Shown: piece after piece, positions 17,881 to 25,302 of the stretch
How positions within the stretch are numbered: position 1 is the first letter of the stretch
How the letters are laid out: each line of letters opens with the position of its first letter
NCBI GenBank assembly: GCA_025922875.1
Contig: JAICGZ010000020.1
Location: forward strand, 1-37,297
Direction of reading: 5' to 3'
From: Pyrinomonadaceae bacterium
GTDB lineage: Bacteria; Acidobacteriota; Blastocatellia; Pyrinomonadales; Pyrinomonadaceae
Length of the DNA: 37,297 nucleotides
The notes under the pieces: generated by a model
The model's input: the letters and a program-made list of their open reading frames with translations, nothing else
The model's database searches: none
What the model was told of the DNA's origin: nothing
Position numbers and translations under genes: made by a program

Positions 17881-17957
17881 TGTAGGGGTGGCCCTCCGTG
17901 GCCACCCCTTCGTCGCTGAATATAAACGAGGGGTGGCCACGGAGGGCCACCCCTACA
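17881..17957. repeat. Family A double-hairpin palindrome, copy A2
   Basis: Arms of 29 nt at 17881-17909 and 17929-17957 are perfect reverse complements and identical in sequence to copy A1, with a different 19-nt spacer. The right arm ends 4 nt before the next ATG (17962). Confidence 0.95.
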
Positions 17958-17961
17958 GTTG

Positions 17962-19113
17962 ATGCGCATCGTTATCAGTATCCTTGCGATTCTGGTTTGC
18001 TTGTTTTTGATTCAAGCTACCGCACGCATCGGCTTTTCACGTTTACTCTCGCGTTACGCGCTGATCGCGAATTCCATTCCCGCCGCTGATGAAGCTGTTC
18101 GTCTCAGTCCTTCCGATCCGGACGCACATCGTACTCGTGCCGCAGTTCTAAACCGTCTCGGAATGACTTCCGAGGCAGTAGCGTCGCTTGAGTCAGCGAC
18201 AAAGCTACGCTATCGCGACGACTACCTGTGGCTCGAACTCGGAAACGCTCGAGAAGAAATTGGCGATACCGCAGGCGCGCTCGTCGCCTTCGATCAAGCA
18301 GTGCGTTGGGCCCCTTACTACGCGCACACACACTGGCAACGCGGGAATCTTCTGCTGAGGATGGGAAGAACTGCCGAAGCGTTTGCAGAACTCCGAACCG
18401 CTGCTACAGCCAACAGAACTTACTTGCCCAATCTGATCGACCTCGCCTGGGGCATGTCTCGCGAAGACCTCAAAACCACCGAGCAGTTAATCCAGTTAAA
18501 CGACGATCGAGAACGACTGGCTCTGCTCCACTTTCTCACACAACGAAAAGCCTTTCGCGCCGCGTTTGAGGTTTGGAACAGACTCAATCCGGTAAAAGTT
18601 GATGGGCCAACAGTCTTCAATGCCGGATTCGAGGAGCCGATCCTGTTAAATGATGCCGCGTTTGGTGGGTGGACTCTCTCGCCGGAACAAACCAAAAACA
18701 AGCTGGCGATCGATGTTTCGGAAAAGTCCGCCGGCACAAGAAGTCTTCAGATCAGTTTTGGTGGAGAGTGGAATCCTGGAACGTCGTTGCTGTCGCAGAC
18801 GGTAATAGTCGAGCCGGGAAAAACCTATCGCATGCTCTTCAGCGTCATGACCAGGGATCTGATGACTGGCGGACCGCCACTGTTAACGGTGAATGACGCT
18901 GTGAATAATCAGTTGCTGGGGAGGTCAGAGAACTTTCCGTCAGGCACGAGTCCCTGGCTGAAGTTAAAGTTTGAATTTACTACACTGGCAACATCGGAAG
19001 CCGCTGTCATACGATTGCAGCGAAACAATTGCGACTCATCGCCGTGTCCGATCTTCGGCGCCTTGTGGCTGGATGAGATCTCTATCGAACGGAAAGACGC
19101 AACTGCAAAGTAG
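17962..19113 (+). CDS. Membrane-anchored TPR protein with C-terminal carbohydrate-binding-like domain
   Basis: A 383-residue protein. Residues 1-24 are a hydrophobic helix (RIVISILAILVCLFLIQ) that acts as signal or anchor. Residues about 30-200 are tetratricopeptide-like helices with typical spacing (DAHRTRAAVLNRLGMTSEAV; LWLELGNAREEIGDTAGALV; AHTHWQRGNLLLRMGRTAEA). From about residue 215 (FNAGFEEPI, then FGGWTL, SLQISFGGEWNPG, TVIVEPGKTYRMLFSV and ALWLDEISIE) the pattern is a CBM4/9-like jelly roll. It probably sits in the periplasm, binds glycan and scaffolds partners, perhaps the ligase-like protein. ATG 17962 is preferred over the adjoining TTG at 17959. Its TAG is followed at once by the tsaB ATG. 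Confidence 0.72.
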   Translation: MRIVISILAILVCLFLIQATARIGFSRLLSRYALIANSIPAADEAVRLSPSDPDAHRTRAAVLNRLGMTSEAVASLESATKLRYRDDYLWLELGNAREEIGDTAGALVAFDQAVRWAPYYAHTHWQRGNLLLRMGRTAEAFAELRTAATANRTYLPNLIDLAWGMSREDLKTTEQLIQLNDDRERLALLHFLTQRKAFRAAFEVWNRLNPVKVDGPTVFNAGFEEPILLNDAAFGGWTLSPEQTKNKLAIDVSEKSAGTRSLQISFGGEWNPGTSLLSQTVIVEPGKTYRMLFSVMTRDLMTGGPPLLTVNDAVNNQLLGRSENFPSGTSPWLKLKFEFTTLATSEAAVIRLQRNNCDSSPCPIFGALWLDEISIERKDATAK

Positions 19114-19803
19114 ATGTCGACTGTTGAGCCATTAATTCTGAGCGTTGAAACCGCAACGCTGTCCGGCAGCGTGGCGCTCTCGCGCGGTGAACACGTTCTT
19201 GCGGCTTTCGCCGGAGATTCAGGAGTTTCTCATTCGAACACACTGCTAAATGATATTGACAAGCTCCTAAACGAAGCTCAGGTCGACTTGTCAGCGATCG
19301 ATCTTTTTGCCGTTGCAACCGGACCGGGAAGCTTTACCGGTCTTAGAATCGGTATCGCAACGATCAAGGGACTTGCCGCAACATTGGAGCGGCCGTGCGC
19401 CGGCATTCCCACGCTTCAGGCGATTGCGCTCGCCGCGGGTGAGTCTCCTCGTTCAGTTGCGCTGCTGCCAGCCGGTCGCGGTGAGGTGTTCGCGCAACTC
19501 TTTTCTATAACGAAAGACGGTTTCGTAACAGCATTGGATGAAGCGACGCACATTTCTCCGCAAAGATTGATTGAGATGTATGGTTCACTCGAGAACGTTC
19601 TCTGGTGCGGCGACGGCGCATTGACACACAAGACACTGATTGAAAGGGAAGCACACGGGCGGATCGCTCCACCGATTCCCGTTCTTGCTACGCACGTCGC
19701 ATCGCTGGCGTTAGCGCAGTTTCGTGAGGAGCAACTCGTACAACCGGACGCGTTGCAAGCGATTTACGTGCGACCCTCCGATGCGGAGTTAAAGTTTTAC
19801 TAG
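19114..19803 (+). CDS. tsaB: tRNA threonylcarbamoyladenosine biosynthesis protein TsaB
   Basis: A 229-residue ASKHA-fold protein. The N-terminal LILSVETATLSGSVALSRG is the degenerate phosphate-1 motif of TsaB. SHSNTLLNDIDKLL and AVATGPGSFTGLRIGIATIKGLA are diagnostic family segments. TsaB pairs with TsaD and TsaE to attach the threonylcarbamoyl group to A37 of ANN-decoding tRNAs in the cytoplasm. Length is normal (about 230). It begins directly after the stop of the TPR gene and is followed by rimI after 4 nt, the common tsaB-rimI order. Expression may therefore read through from the glycan operon, although an internal promoter is possible. Confidence 0.93.
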   Translation: MSTVEPLILSVETATLSGSVALSRGEHVLAAFAGDSGVSHSNTLLNDIDKLLNEAQVDLSAIDLFAVATGPGSFTGLRIGIATIKGLAATLERPCAGIPTLQAIALAAGESPRSVALLPAGRGEVFAQLFSITKDGFVTALDEATHISPQRLIEMYGSLENVLWCGDGALTHKTLIEREAHGRIAPPIPVLATHVASLALAQFREEQLVQPDALQAIYVRPSDAELKFY

Positions 19804-19807
19804 TTAT

Positions 19808-20302
19808 ATGGCCGAGCAACGGAAAGCTCCCAGTCGTGACGAAATCATCATCACTCGCATGTCCGAGCATGATCTGCTCGAAATCGTCGAGATTGAGGAA
19901 CAATCCGGGTTGAGCAAGTGGGGCTGGGCGGCGTACTACGCAGAACTCCAGAGTGGAAACCGTGACCTGATGTTGATCGCGCGCGTTGCACGTTCCTCGA
20001 TCATAGAATCTCCGATCGCGGGCTATATCGTCGCCAGGGAGACGGCCGGCGAACTGCACATCAACAACGTTGCGGTCAGGAGTGAGTACAGGCGCCGTGG
20101 AATCGGGGCCGCGCTGCTCGACCGGGTCATTGCAGAAGCACGACGGCGCAAAGTAAATGCGGCGTTTTTAGAGGTCCGCAGCGCAAATCAGCCGGCCCAG
20201 GCGCTCTACGAAAAAAGCGGTTTCAAAGCTATCGCCCGGCGGGCGAATTACTACTCCGAACCTCAGGAAGATGCCGTAGTCATGAGCCTTGTGCTGGGGT
20301 AA
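19808..20302 (+). CDS. rimI: Ribosomal protein S18-alanine N-acetyltransferase
   Basis: A 164-residue GNAT acetyltransferase. ITRMSEHDLLEIVEIEEQS begins the fold, and NNVAVRSEYRRRGIGAALLD carries the acetyl-CoA pyrophosphate-binding R-x-x-G-x-G/A motif. LEVRSANQPAQALYEKSGF and RRANYYSEPQEDAVVMSL match the RimI C-terminal region. The enzyme acetylates the N-terminal alanine of ribosomal protein S18. Adjacency to tsaB strengthens the assignment over a generic GNAT. No Shine-Dalgarno motif precedes the ATG, so coupling to tsaB is likely. Confidence 0.88.
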   Translation: MAEQRKAPSRDEIIITRMSEHDLLEIVEIEEQSGLSKWGWAAYYAELQSGNRDLMLIARVARSSIIESPIAGYIVARETAGELHINNVAVRSEYRRRGIGAALLDRVIAEARRRKVNAAFLEVRSANQPAQALYEKSGFKAIARRANYYSEPQEDAVVMSLVLG

Positions 20303-20311
20303 ATTACCCGC

Positions 20312-20341
20312 TTGCCTTTGACAAAGTTGTTGGGCTAACAT
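20312..20341 (+). promoter_or_regulatory. Possible sigma-70 promoter before the DUF465 gene
   Basis: TTGCCT (20312-20317) and TAACAT (20336-20341) are separated by 18 nt, each matching four of six consensus bases. A small hairpin in the presumed leader (CGAGGT / ACCTCG, 20366-20388) lies upstream of the AAAGGAG ribosome binding site. Weak evidence; the gap after rimI makes a promoter plausible. Confidence 0.3.
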
Positions 20342-20437
20342 TTTTCCCGTGCGAGACAATCCTATCGAGGTGTTTAGGCCTGACCTCGGAAACCATCCTG
20401 CCCACTCCCATTCGTCTGAAAGGAGACATGCACGAAC

Positions 20438-20680
20438 ATGGACATCGCAACCACGGATAGTTTGAAAGAAGAGTTGATAAATCGAGACCCAGAGTTTAGG
20501 GAATTAGCCAGAGAACATCATAAGTACGAAGAACGCCTTAGTGAATTATCAGCTCTTTCCTATCCGAGCGACGAAGAACAACTGGAGGAGATCACGCTCA
20601 AGAAAAAGAAACTAGCTTTGAAGGATCAAATGTATTCAATGATGTTGCAATACCAGAAAACTCAGAGCTTGAGTCACTGA
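20438..20680 (+). CDS. DUF465/YdcH-like small coiled-coil protein
   Basis: An 80-residue, highly charged, helical protein (ELINRDPEFRELAREHHKYE and LEEITLKKKKLALKDQMYSM). The pattern DPEFRELAREHHKYEERLSEL and the closing LKKKKLALKDQM match the DUF465/YdcH family, small alpha-helical hairpins of unknown function. The ATG at 20438 has an AAAGGAG motif 12-13 nt upstream. The gene has its own spacer, a putative promoter and an intrinsic terminator downstream, so it is likely a single-gene unit. Confidence 0.85.
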   Translation: MDIATTDSLKEELINRDPEFRELAREHHKYEERLSELSALSYPSDEEQLEEITLKKKKLALKDQMYSMMLQYQKTQSLSH

Positions 20681-20718
20681 AACTGCCTGCCAGTTTCTCC
20701 GAGCTAAAGAATTGAAGG

Positions 20719-20752
20719 GGGACGTGGAACTAAGAGTTACACGTCCCTTTTT
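20719..20752 (+). terminator. Intrinsic terminator after the DUF465 gene
   Basis: GGGACGTG (20719-20726) and CACGTCCC (20740-20747) form an 8-bp stem with a 13-nt loop, followed by five T residues (20748-20752). It lies 38 nt after the DUF465 stop, a classical Rho-independent terminator. Confidence 0.85.
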
Positions 20753-20795
20753 AGCCACAAAGGTGCACACAAGGCACAAGATATGAGGTGAGCGG

Positions 20796-21413
20796 TTGGG
20801 AATAGTTAAAGAGAGTATTCCTTATATTGTGGTGCCGGTGGTGCTGGCAGTGGCGGCGGCGGTGCTGGGGTTTTGGTACGTCGCTGCGTTCCTGATTCTT
20901 GTCGCGCTTTTCATGGCTTACTTTTTCCGCGATCCGAAACGCGTGCCGCCGACGGATCCGGACGTGGTTGTCTCGCCTGCTGACGGACGAGTCACACGCG
21001 TTGCACCTACATATCAGGGCGCAGACTCACCAATCGTGATAAGTATTTTTTTGTCACCGCTTGACGTGCACATCAACCGCTCACCCATTCGGGGAAAGAT
21101 CGTCGACGTGCTCTATTCACCGGGCAAGTTTCTGATGGCTACAAATGAAAAGGCCAGCCTGGTAAACGAGCAAAATGCGTTGACCATCCAGGGCGACAAG
21201 ATCACAGTTGTTTGCAAACAGATAGCGGGAATACTTGCGCGGCGAGTGGTCTGCTGGAAAGGGAAGGGCGATAATCTCCGTTTGGGAGAGCGCTTCGGCA
21301 TGATCAAATTCAGCTCACGCACCGATGTTCTGCTACCGGCGAATGTAAGGATCACGGTAAAAGAAGGCGAGCGTGTGCGCGGGGGCACCACAGTGATTGG
21401 GAGAATCTCATGA
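20796..21413 (+). CDS. psd: Phosphatidylserine decarboxylase, short (archaeal/rhizobial) type
   Basis: A 205-residue protein with two N-terminal membrane-associated hydrophobic segments, FFRDPKRVPP, VVSPADGRVTRV, IFLSPLDVHINRSPI and NEKASLVNEQNA, the normal motifs of short PSD proenzymes. It decarboxylates phosphatidylserine to phosphatidylethanolamine at the inner membrane. The region of pyruvoyl-forming self-cleavage is FGMIKFSSRTDVLLP; the usual Gly-Ser is Ser173-Ser174 here, so cleavage chemistry may differ or the sequence is a lineage variant. The TTG at 20796 has a GAGGTGA ribosome binding site and is the only plausible start. The 3' end overlaps pssA by 4 nt, linking synthesis and decarboxylation of phosphatidylserine. 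Confidence 0.9.
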   Translation: MGIVKESIPYIVVPVVLAVAAAVLGFWYVAAFLILVALFMAYFFRDPKRVPPTDPDVVVSPADGRVTRVAPTYQGADSPIVISIFLSPLDVHINRSPIRGKIVDVLYSPGKFLMATNEKASLVNEQNALTIQGDKITVVCKQIAGILARRVVCWKGKGDNLRLGERFGMIKFSSRTDVLLPANVRITVKEGERVRGGTTVIGRIS

Positions 21414-22318
21414 GTGATTCAGAGGAACGCCCGAATCCTCCGCGAAGAGGTTTGCGGAAGGGACTCTATCTCATACCGTCAGCGTTTACCGCGGGCAATA
21501 TCGGTATGGGCTTTTGGTCCGTGATGGAGTCGCTCCGGGGATTTCAATTGCTCGACAATGCGTCGCCCGATCTGGTCGGCGCAGCAGCGCATTTTGATAA
21601 AGCGGGAATAGCGATTGGGTTTGCTTTGTTGTTCGACATGCTTGACGGGCGCATCGCTCGCCTCACAAAAACCACTACCGAGATTGGCATTCAACTCGAT
21701 TCGATCGCTGACGTAGTGACGTTTGGTATCGCTCCGGCGGTGCTGGCTTACGTCTGGGGATATGGAGGGACACTGCCGGAGGGAAGTGACCTGCATCGTC
21801 TCGCGTGGTTCTTGTCGTTCATGTATCTCATCTGTGGTGCTTTCAGGTTGGCGCGTTTCAACGTGCAAGCCTCGCGGCCGCGAATCCTCGCTGAAGGTAC
21901 GCCGAAAGTCGACAAGAAGAGTTTTGTTGGTTTGCCGATACCCGTCGCGGGCGGCTTGATTGCTGCGTTGGTGCATTTTTCCCCCGCGCCGCTCATCCAT
22001 TTCGGACCGGAAAGGGCGAGGCTTTATTCCGGACTGCTCATGGTGCTCGTTGGATTCTTGAGCTTGATGATGGTTAGTACGCTGCGCTTCTCGAGTTTTA
22101 AGACGGTAGGGACGCGCAGTCGCAGCATGCGCACAATCATCCTCGCACTCTCGGTTGGAATGCTGATCTTCCTCTACTCGCGGTACGTGCTGCTGGCGAT
22201 CGTGATCAGCTACATCCTGCACGGATTGCTTTCACGCTTTGCGGGAATTTTCTGGCGCCGCGGTGATTCAACGGAAGCGAAGATTGAACCGAACCCGGTG
22301 AGTCGATCGTCGCGGTAG
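21410..22318 (+). CDS. pssA: CDP-diacylglycerol-serine O-phosphatidyltransferase
   Basis: A 302-residue CDP-alcohol phosphatidyltransferase. The complete family motif D-G-x2-A-R-x8-G-x3-D-x3-D is present as Asp79, Gly80, Ala83, Arg84, Gly93, Asp97 and Asp101. LIPSAFTAGNIGMGFWSVM is a typical PssA first helix, and several hydrophobic segments follow. It makes phosphatidylserine from CDP-diacylglycerol and serine in the inner membrane, feeding the decarboxylase encoded just upstream. ATG 21410 overlaps the psd stop (ATGA) and has GGGAGA upstream. The C-terminal tail is hydrophilic and variable. Confidence 0.93.
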   Translation: MSDSEERPNPPRRGLRKGLYLIPSAFTAGNIGMGFWSVMESLRGFQLLDNASPDLVGAAAHFDKAGIAIGFALLFDMLDGRIARLTKTTTEIGIQLDSIADVVTFGIAPAVLAYVWGYGGTLPEGSDLHRLAWFLSFMYLICGAFRLARFNVQASRPRILAEGTPKVDKKSFVGLPIPVAGGLIAALVHFSPAPLIHFGPERARLYSGLLMVLVGFLSLMMVSTLRFSSFKTVGTRSRSMRTIILALSVGMLIFLYSRYVLLAIVISYILHGLLSRFAGIFWRRGDSTEAKIEPNPVSRSSR

Positions 22319-22344
22319 TTGGCCTTCTTTGCGCCTTCTCTTTG

Positions 22345-22365
22345 CTTTGCGCCTTTGCGCGAAAG
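22345..22365. repeat. Family B solo right arm
   Basis: CTTTGCGCCTTTGCGCGAAAG stands alone between the convergent pssA and beta-propeller genes. An additional TTCTTTGCGCCTTCTC half-match lies just upstream, but no left arm is present. The arm is joined 8 nt upstream of a truncated TIR-domain gene start. Confidence 0.8.
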
Positions 22366-22373
22366 CTTTCCTC

Positions 22374-22481
22374 ATGTCACAGGTATTCATCAGCTATCGC
22401 CAGACCGGTGACGAGCAGAAGAAGCGTCTATTTACTTGCCATCGCCTTTCTAATCGTTTGACTTTGAAGTTGAATCAGTAG
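22374..22481 (+). pseudogene. Remnant of a TIR-domain gene (5' end only)
   Basis: ATG 22374 opens a 35-codon frame beginning MSQVFISYRQTGDEQKKR, which matches the first strand and box 1 of bacterial TIR (Toll/interleukin-1 receptor) domains, usually in the form VFISYRxxD. After about residue 18 the similarity stops; the frame then runs into the 3' end of the minus-strand beta-propeller gene and meets TAG at 22479. TIR domains need about 130 residues, so this is a decayed or deleted fragment. It may mark a former defence or signalling gene lost by a deletion next to the solo repeat arm. Confidence 0.6.
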
Positions 22482-23595
22482 GACGCGCGAATGCTAGTAG
22501 CCCATGTTCAGTTGTGAGAATCACAGCGTCGCCTACGAGGATCGGTGATGCGGAACTCGTCAGCTCGTCGCCGGTGGGAAGGGAATTGACCTGCTTTCCG
22601 TCTTTCAACCCGAGCACAACACCGGCCGAACTTGAAAGAGGTGTGAAGAGGGCTGCTTCTTCCACTGTTAACGGTTGTGCCGAGATGCGACCTGGCAACT
22701 GCTTCTTCCAGAGCTGCGCGCCCTTGAGATTTAGGAAATAAGCAAAATTGTCTAATGATGCGGCAAGTAAGCCATCACCGGTAAGCACGACAGCTTCAAC
22801 GCCGGCGCCTGTTCGCTTGCGCCACTTCAAGCGGCCTCGATCGGTGCTCACTGCGTAAACGTATCCATCGCCTGAGCCGAAGAAGACGCTTTTACCATTG
22901 ACGGCTACTGGACCACGCACCGCGCCTTTCGTTCGATATCGCCAGAGCACGCGTCCGGTTGCTTCGTCGAGAGCCAGCAGTGTGCCGTCTTCACTCCCGA
23001 AGTACACTCTGTGATCTTTCAGCACTGGCTGACCGTTAAACGGTGAAGAAAACGGTATGGACCACAACACGCCTCCGGTTCGTTTGTCGAAAGCATATGC
23101 TCGACCATCGCTTCCACCGGCGAACAGCTTTCCACCGCTGATCGTGAGTGCTCCACGAAGCGGTCTTACTAAAGGAGTCATCCAGTGCGTAACACCGCCT
23201 TCACGACCAAGCGCACGCAGCACGCCGGCTGGTTGTCCGACAGTTTCCGATGCGACGTAGATCGCGTTTTCATCAGCGACCGGTGAAGCGGATAGTTCGC
23301 CACCCATCTCTGAACGCCAGAAGAGTTGACCGTCTTTCGCTTTGAGTGCGACGATCGCGCCGCCGGCGAGTGGTAGATAGATTCGTTCGTTGTCGAATGC
23401 AGGTGTGAGATTAAGTGTGACGGTTGATTCATAGCGCCAGCGAACGGTGAGTGGTTGTGACAGGAGAACCTCGGCGTTAACACCAAACGCCGGGATCAGG
23501 CCAAGTATCAGTAAAACAGTCACGAATTTTACGGATCTGCGCAGATCAGAAAACAATCCGTTTAATCCGCGGCTAAAATTTTGAGTTCGCACCAT
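22450..23595 (-). CDS. PQQ-binding-like beta-propeller repeat protein
   Basis: A 381-residue exported protein. Residues about 22-42 are hydrophobic ([20 protein letters not shown]) with a plausible signal peptidase site after VNA. The rest is repeated W-containing blades: [69 protein letters not shown] and [18 protein letters not shown]. This is the PQQ/pyrrolo-quinoline-like eight-bladed propeller seen in BamB and quinoprotein relatives. No cofactor catalytic residues are evident, so a binding or scaffolding role is more likely; a BamB-like role in outer membrane protein assembly is possible but not shown. It is convergent with pssA and divergent from guaA. Confidence 0.82.
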   Translation of the reverse strand: MVRTQNFSRGLNGLFSDLRRSVKFVTVLLILGLIPAFGVNAEVLLSQPLTVRWRYESTVTLNLTPAFDNERIYLPLAGGAIVALKAKDGQLFWRSEMGGELSASPVADENAIYVASETVGQPAGVLRALGREGGVTHWMTPLVRPLRGALTISGGKLFAGGSDGRAYAFDKRTGGVLWSIPFSSPFNGQPVLKDHRVYFGSEDGTLLALDEATGRVLWRYRTKGAVRGPVAVNGKSVFFGSGDGYVYAVSTDRGRLKWRKRTGAGVEAVVLTGDGLLAASLDNFAYFLNLKGAQLWKKQLPGRISAQPLTVEEAALFTPLSSSAGVVLGLKDGKQVNSLPTGDELTSSASPILVGDAVILTTEHGLLAFARPTDSTSKSND

Positions 23596-23608
23596 ACGAA
23601 AGTATAAT
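23581..23608 (+). promoter_or_regulatory. Probable guaA promoter
   Basis: TTGAGT (23581-23586) and a perfect TATAAT (23603-23608) are 16 nt apart, with guaA beginning 20 nt downstream. The region overlaps the start of the divergent beta-propeller gene. A near-symmetrical AGTATAATC may also serve as a -10 on the other strand. The guaA leader has no clear Shine-Dalgarno motif. Confidence 0.5.
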
Positions 23609-23627
23609 CACCCACTCTTTCCAATCC

Positions 23628-25181
23628 ATGACCAAAGCACTACATGAAACCGTAATAATACTTGACTTCGGATCGCAGTACACACAGCTCATAGCACGTC
23701 GCGTCAGAGAAGCAGGCGTTTACTGCGAAATTCTTCCCTACAACGCATCGATCGATCAAATCAACGCCAGGTTGCCCAAGGGTTTGATCTTTTCAGGCGG
23801 TCCTTCGTCCGTTTACGACACGACAGCGCCAAAACCTCATCCGCAGTTACTCGAGTCAGTCGATTGTCCAACGCTCGGAATTTGTTATGGCTTTCAAGTC
23901 TTTGCGCGTGAGTTGGGCGGCGCTGTGGCAGCTTCTCCAAACCGCGAGTTTGGTTACGCGCGTTTGAAAGTCGTGGATGTGACCAGTCGACTGTTTCAAG
24001 GTCTGCCGGAAGAGCTCGACGTCTGGATGAGCCATGGAGATCACGTCACGGAAGTGCCTTCGGGTTTTCATGTGACTGCACTGACTGACGACGCTTTGAA
24101 TGCGATGGAGGATCAATCGCGCGGCATCTACGGCGTGCAATTTCATCCTGAGGTCGCACACACGCCGCTCGGCGCGCAGGTGCTGCGCAACTTTCTGTTT
24201 TCCGTGTGCGGGTGTCGCGGTGATTGGTCGCCCGAAGCGGTTATCGGGGAACAAGTCGAGCGCATTCGCAATCAACTCGGTGAGAAGGGAAGAGTAGTCT
24301 CAGGTTTGTCGGGCGGAGTCGATTCAACTGTAGCCGCCGCGCTGGTGCACAAGGCGGTTGGAGATCGACAGACTTGTATCTTTGTTGACAATGGGCTCTT
24401 GCGTGAAGGCGAGTTTGAGACGACACTCGCGCTGCTCGGGCAGAGCATGAAGTTGAACATCGCGGGAATTCGCGCCGGGCATCTGTTTCTCGCCGCTCTT
24501 GAAGGCGTCACTGATCCTGAGGAGAAACGAAAACGGATCGGAAAAGTCTTTATCGACGTGTTTGAGGAAGAGGCCCGCCGCGTTGGCGACGTGGGTTACC
24601 TGGTCCAGGGCACACTCTACCCTGACGTTATCGAATCTGTTTCGGTGCGTGGTCCATCAGCGGTGATCAAGAGCCATCACAACGTCGGTGGTCTGCCGGA
24701 AAAGATGAACCTTAAACTGATCGAGCCGTTGCGCGAGTTGTTCAAGGACGAGGTGCGACTGATTGGCAGAGAATTGGGAGTGCCTGAAGAGATTCTTATG
24801 CGGCATCCGTTTCCCGGTCCAGGGTTGGCGGTTCGCATTCTCGGAGACGTCACTGAGGAGAAGATCCGGATCGTGCAGGCTGCCGATCGCATACTCGATG
24901 AAGAGTTGCGGCGCGCCGAGTTGTACAACTCGGTCTGGCAGGCGTTTCCCGTGCTGCTGCCTGTCTCGACTGTAGGCGTGATGGGCGATGAGAGAACGTA
25001 TGAGCGCGTAATCGCGATCCGAGCCGTGACCAGTGTCGATGGAATGACTGCCGACTGGGCGCGACTGCCGCACGATCTACTGGCGCGAGTTTCAGCACGA
25101 ATCGTTTCAGAGATACGCGGCGTGAATCGAGTTGTCTACGATATTAGCTCTAAACCACCCTCGACGATTGAGTGGGAGTAA
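23628..25181 (+). CDS. guaA: GMP synthase (glutamine-hydrolysing)
   Basis: A 517-residue enzyme of the normal GuaA length. The class I glutamine amidotransferase domain has Cys86 in LGICYGFQ, and His173 and Glu175 in VQFHPEV. The ATP-pyrophosphatase domain has the PP-loop SGGVDS at residues 228-233. The C-terminal dimerisation domain has [34 protein letters not shown] and [16 protein letters not shown]. It converts XMP to GMP with glutamine and ATP in the cytoplasm. The gene stands alone, with a promoter upstream and a family B palindrome in the 121-nt spacer before dnaE. Confidence 0.97.
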   Translation: MTKALHETVIILDFGSQYTQLIARRVREAGVYCEILPYNASIDQINARLPKGLIFSGGPSSVYDTTAPKPHPQLLESVDCPTLGICYGFQVFARELGGAVAASPNREFGYARLKVVDVTSRLFQGLPEELDVWMSHGDHVTEVPSGFHVTALTDDALNAMEDQSRGIYGVQFHPEVAHTPLGAQVLRNFLFSVCGCRGDWSPEAVIGEQVERIRNQLGEKGRVVSGLSGGVDSTVAAALVHKAVGDRQTCIFVDNGLLREGEFETTLALLGQSMKLNIAGIRAGHLFLAALEGVTDPEEKRKRIGKVFIDVFEEEARRVGDVGYLVQGTLYPDVIESVSVRGPSAVIKSHHNVGGLPEKMNLKLIEPLRELFKDEVRLIGRELGVPEEILMRHPFPGPGLAVRILGDVTEEKIRIVQAADRILDEELRRAELYNSVWQAFPVLLPVSTVGVMGDERTYERVIAIRAVTSVDGMTADWARLPHDLLARVSARIVSEIRGVNRVVYDISSKPPSTIEWE

Positions 25182-25188
25182 GATGAAG

Positions 25189-25267
25189 TTTCCCGCAAAG
25201 GCGCAAAGAGCGCCAAGGTATTCAGGGTCCGGAATTCAACTTTGCGTACTTTGCGCCTTTGCGGGGA
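25189..25267. repeat. Family B palindrome, copy B5
   Basis: TTTCCCGCAAAGGCGCAAAG (25189-25208) faces CTTTGCGCCTTTGCGGGGA (25249-25267), one mismatch in the outer bases. It occupies most of the guaA-dnaE spacer and could act as a transcript-end hairpin. Confidence 0.93.
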
Positions 25268-25302
25268 CAAATTTTAACGAACCTAACGACCTCTAATCCA
25301 AA

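Noticed and set aside
20428-20460. His-rich 10-residue leader peptide (MHEHGHRNHG) before the DUF465 gene
   Set aside because: The ribosome binding site is only about 2 nt from this ATG, the frame runs over the DUF465 start and there is no histidine gene nearby.
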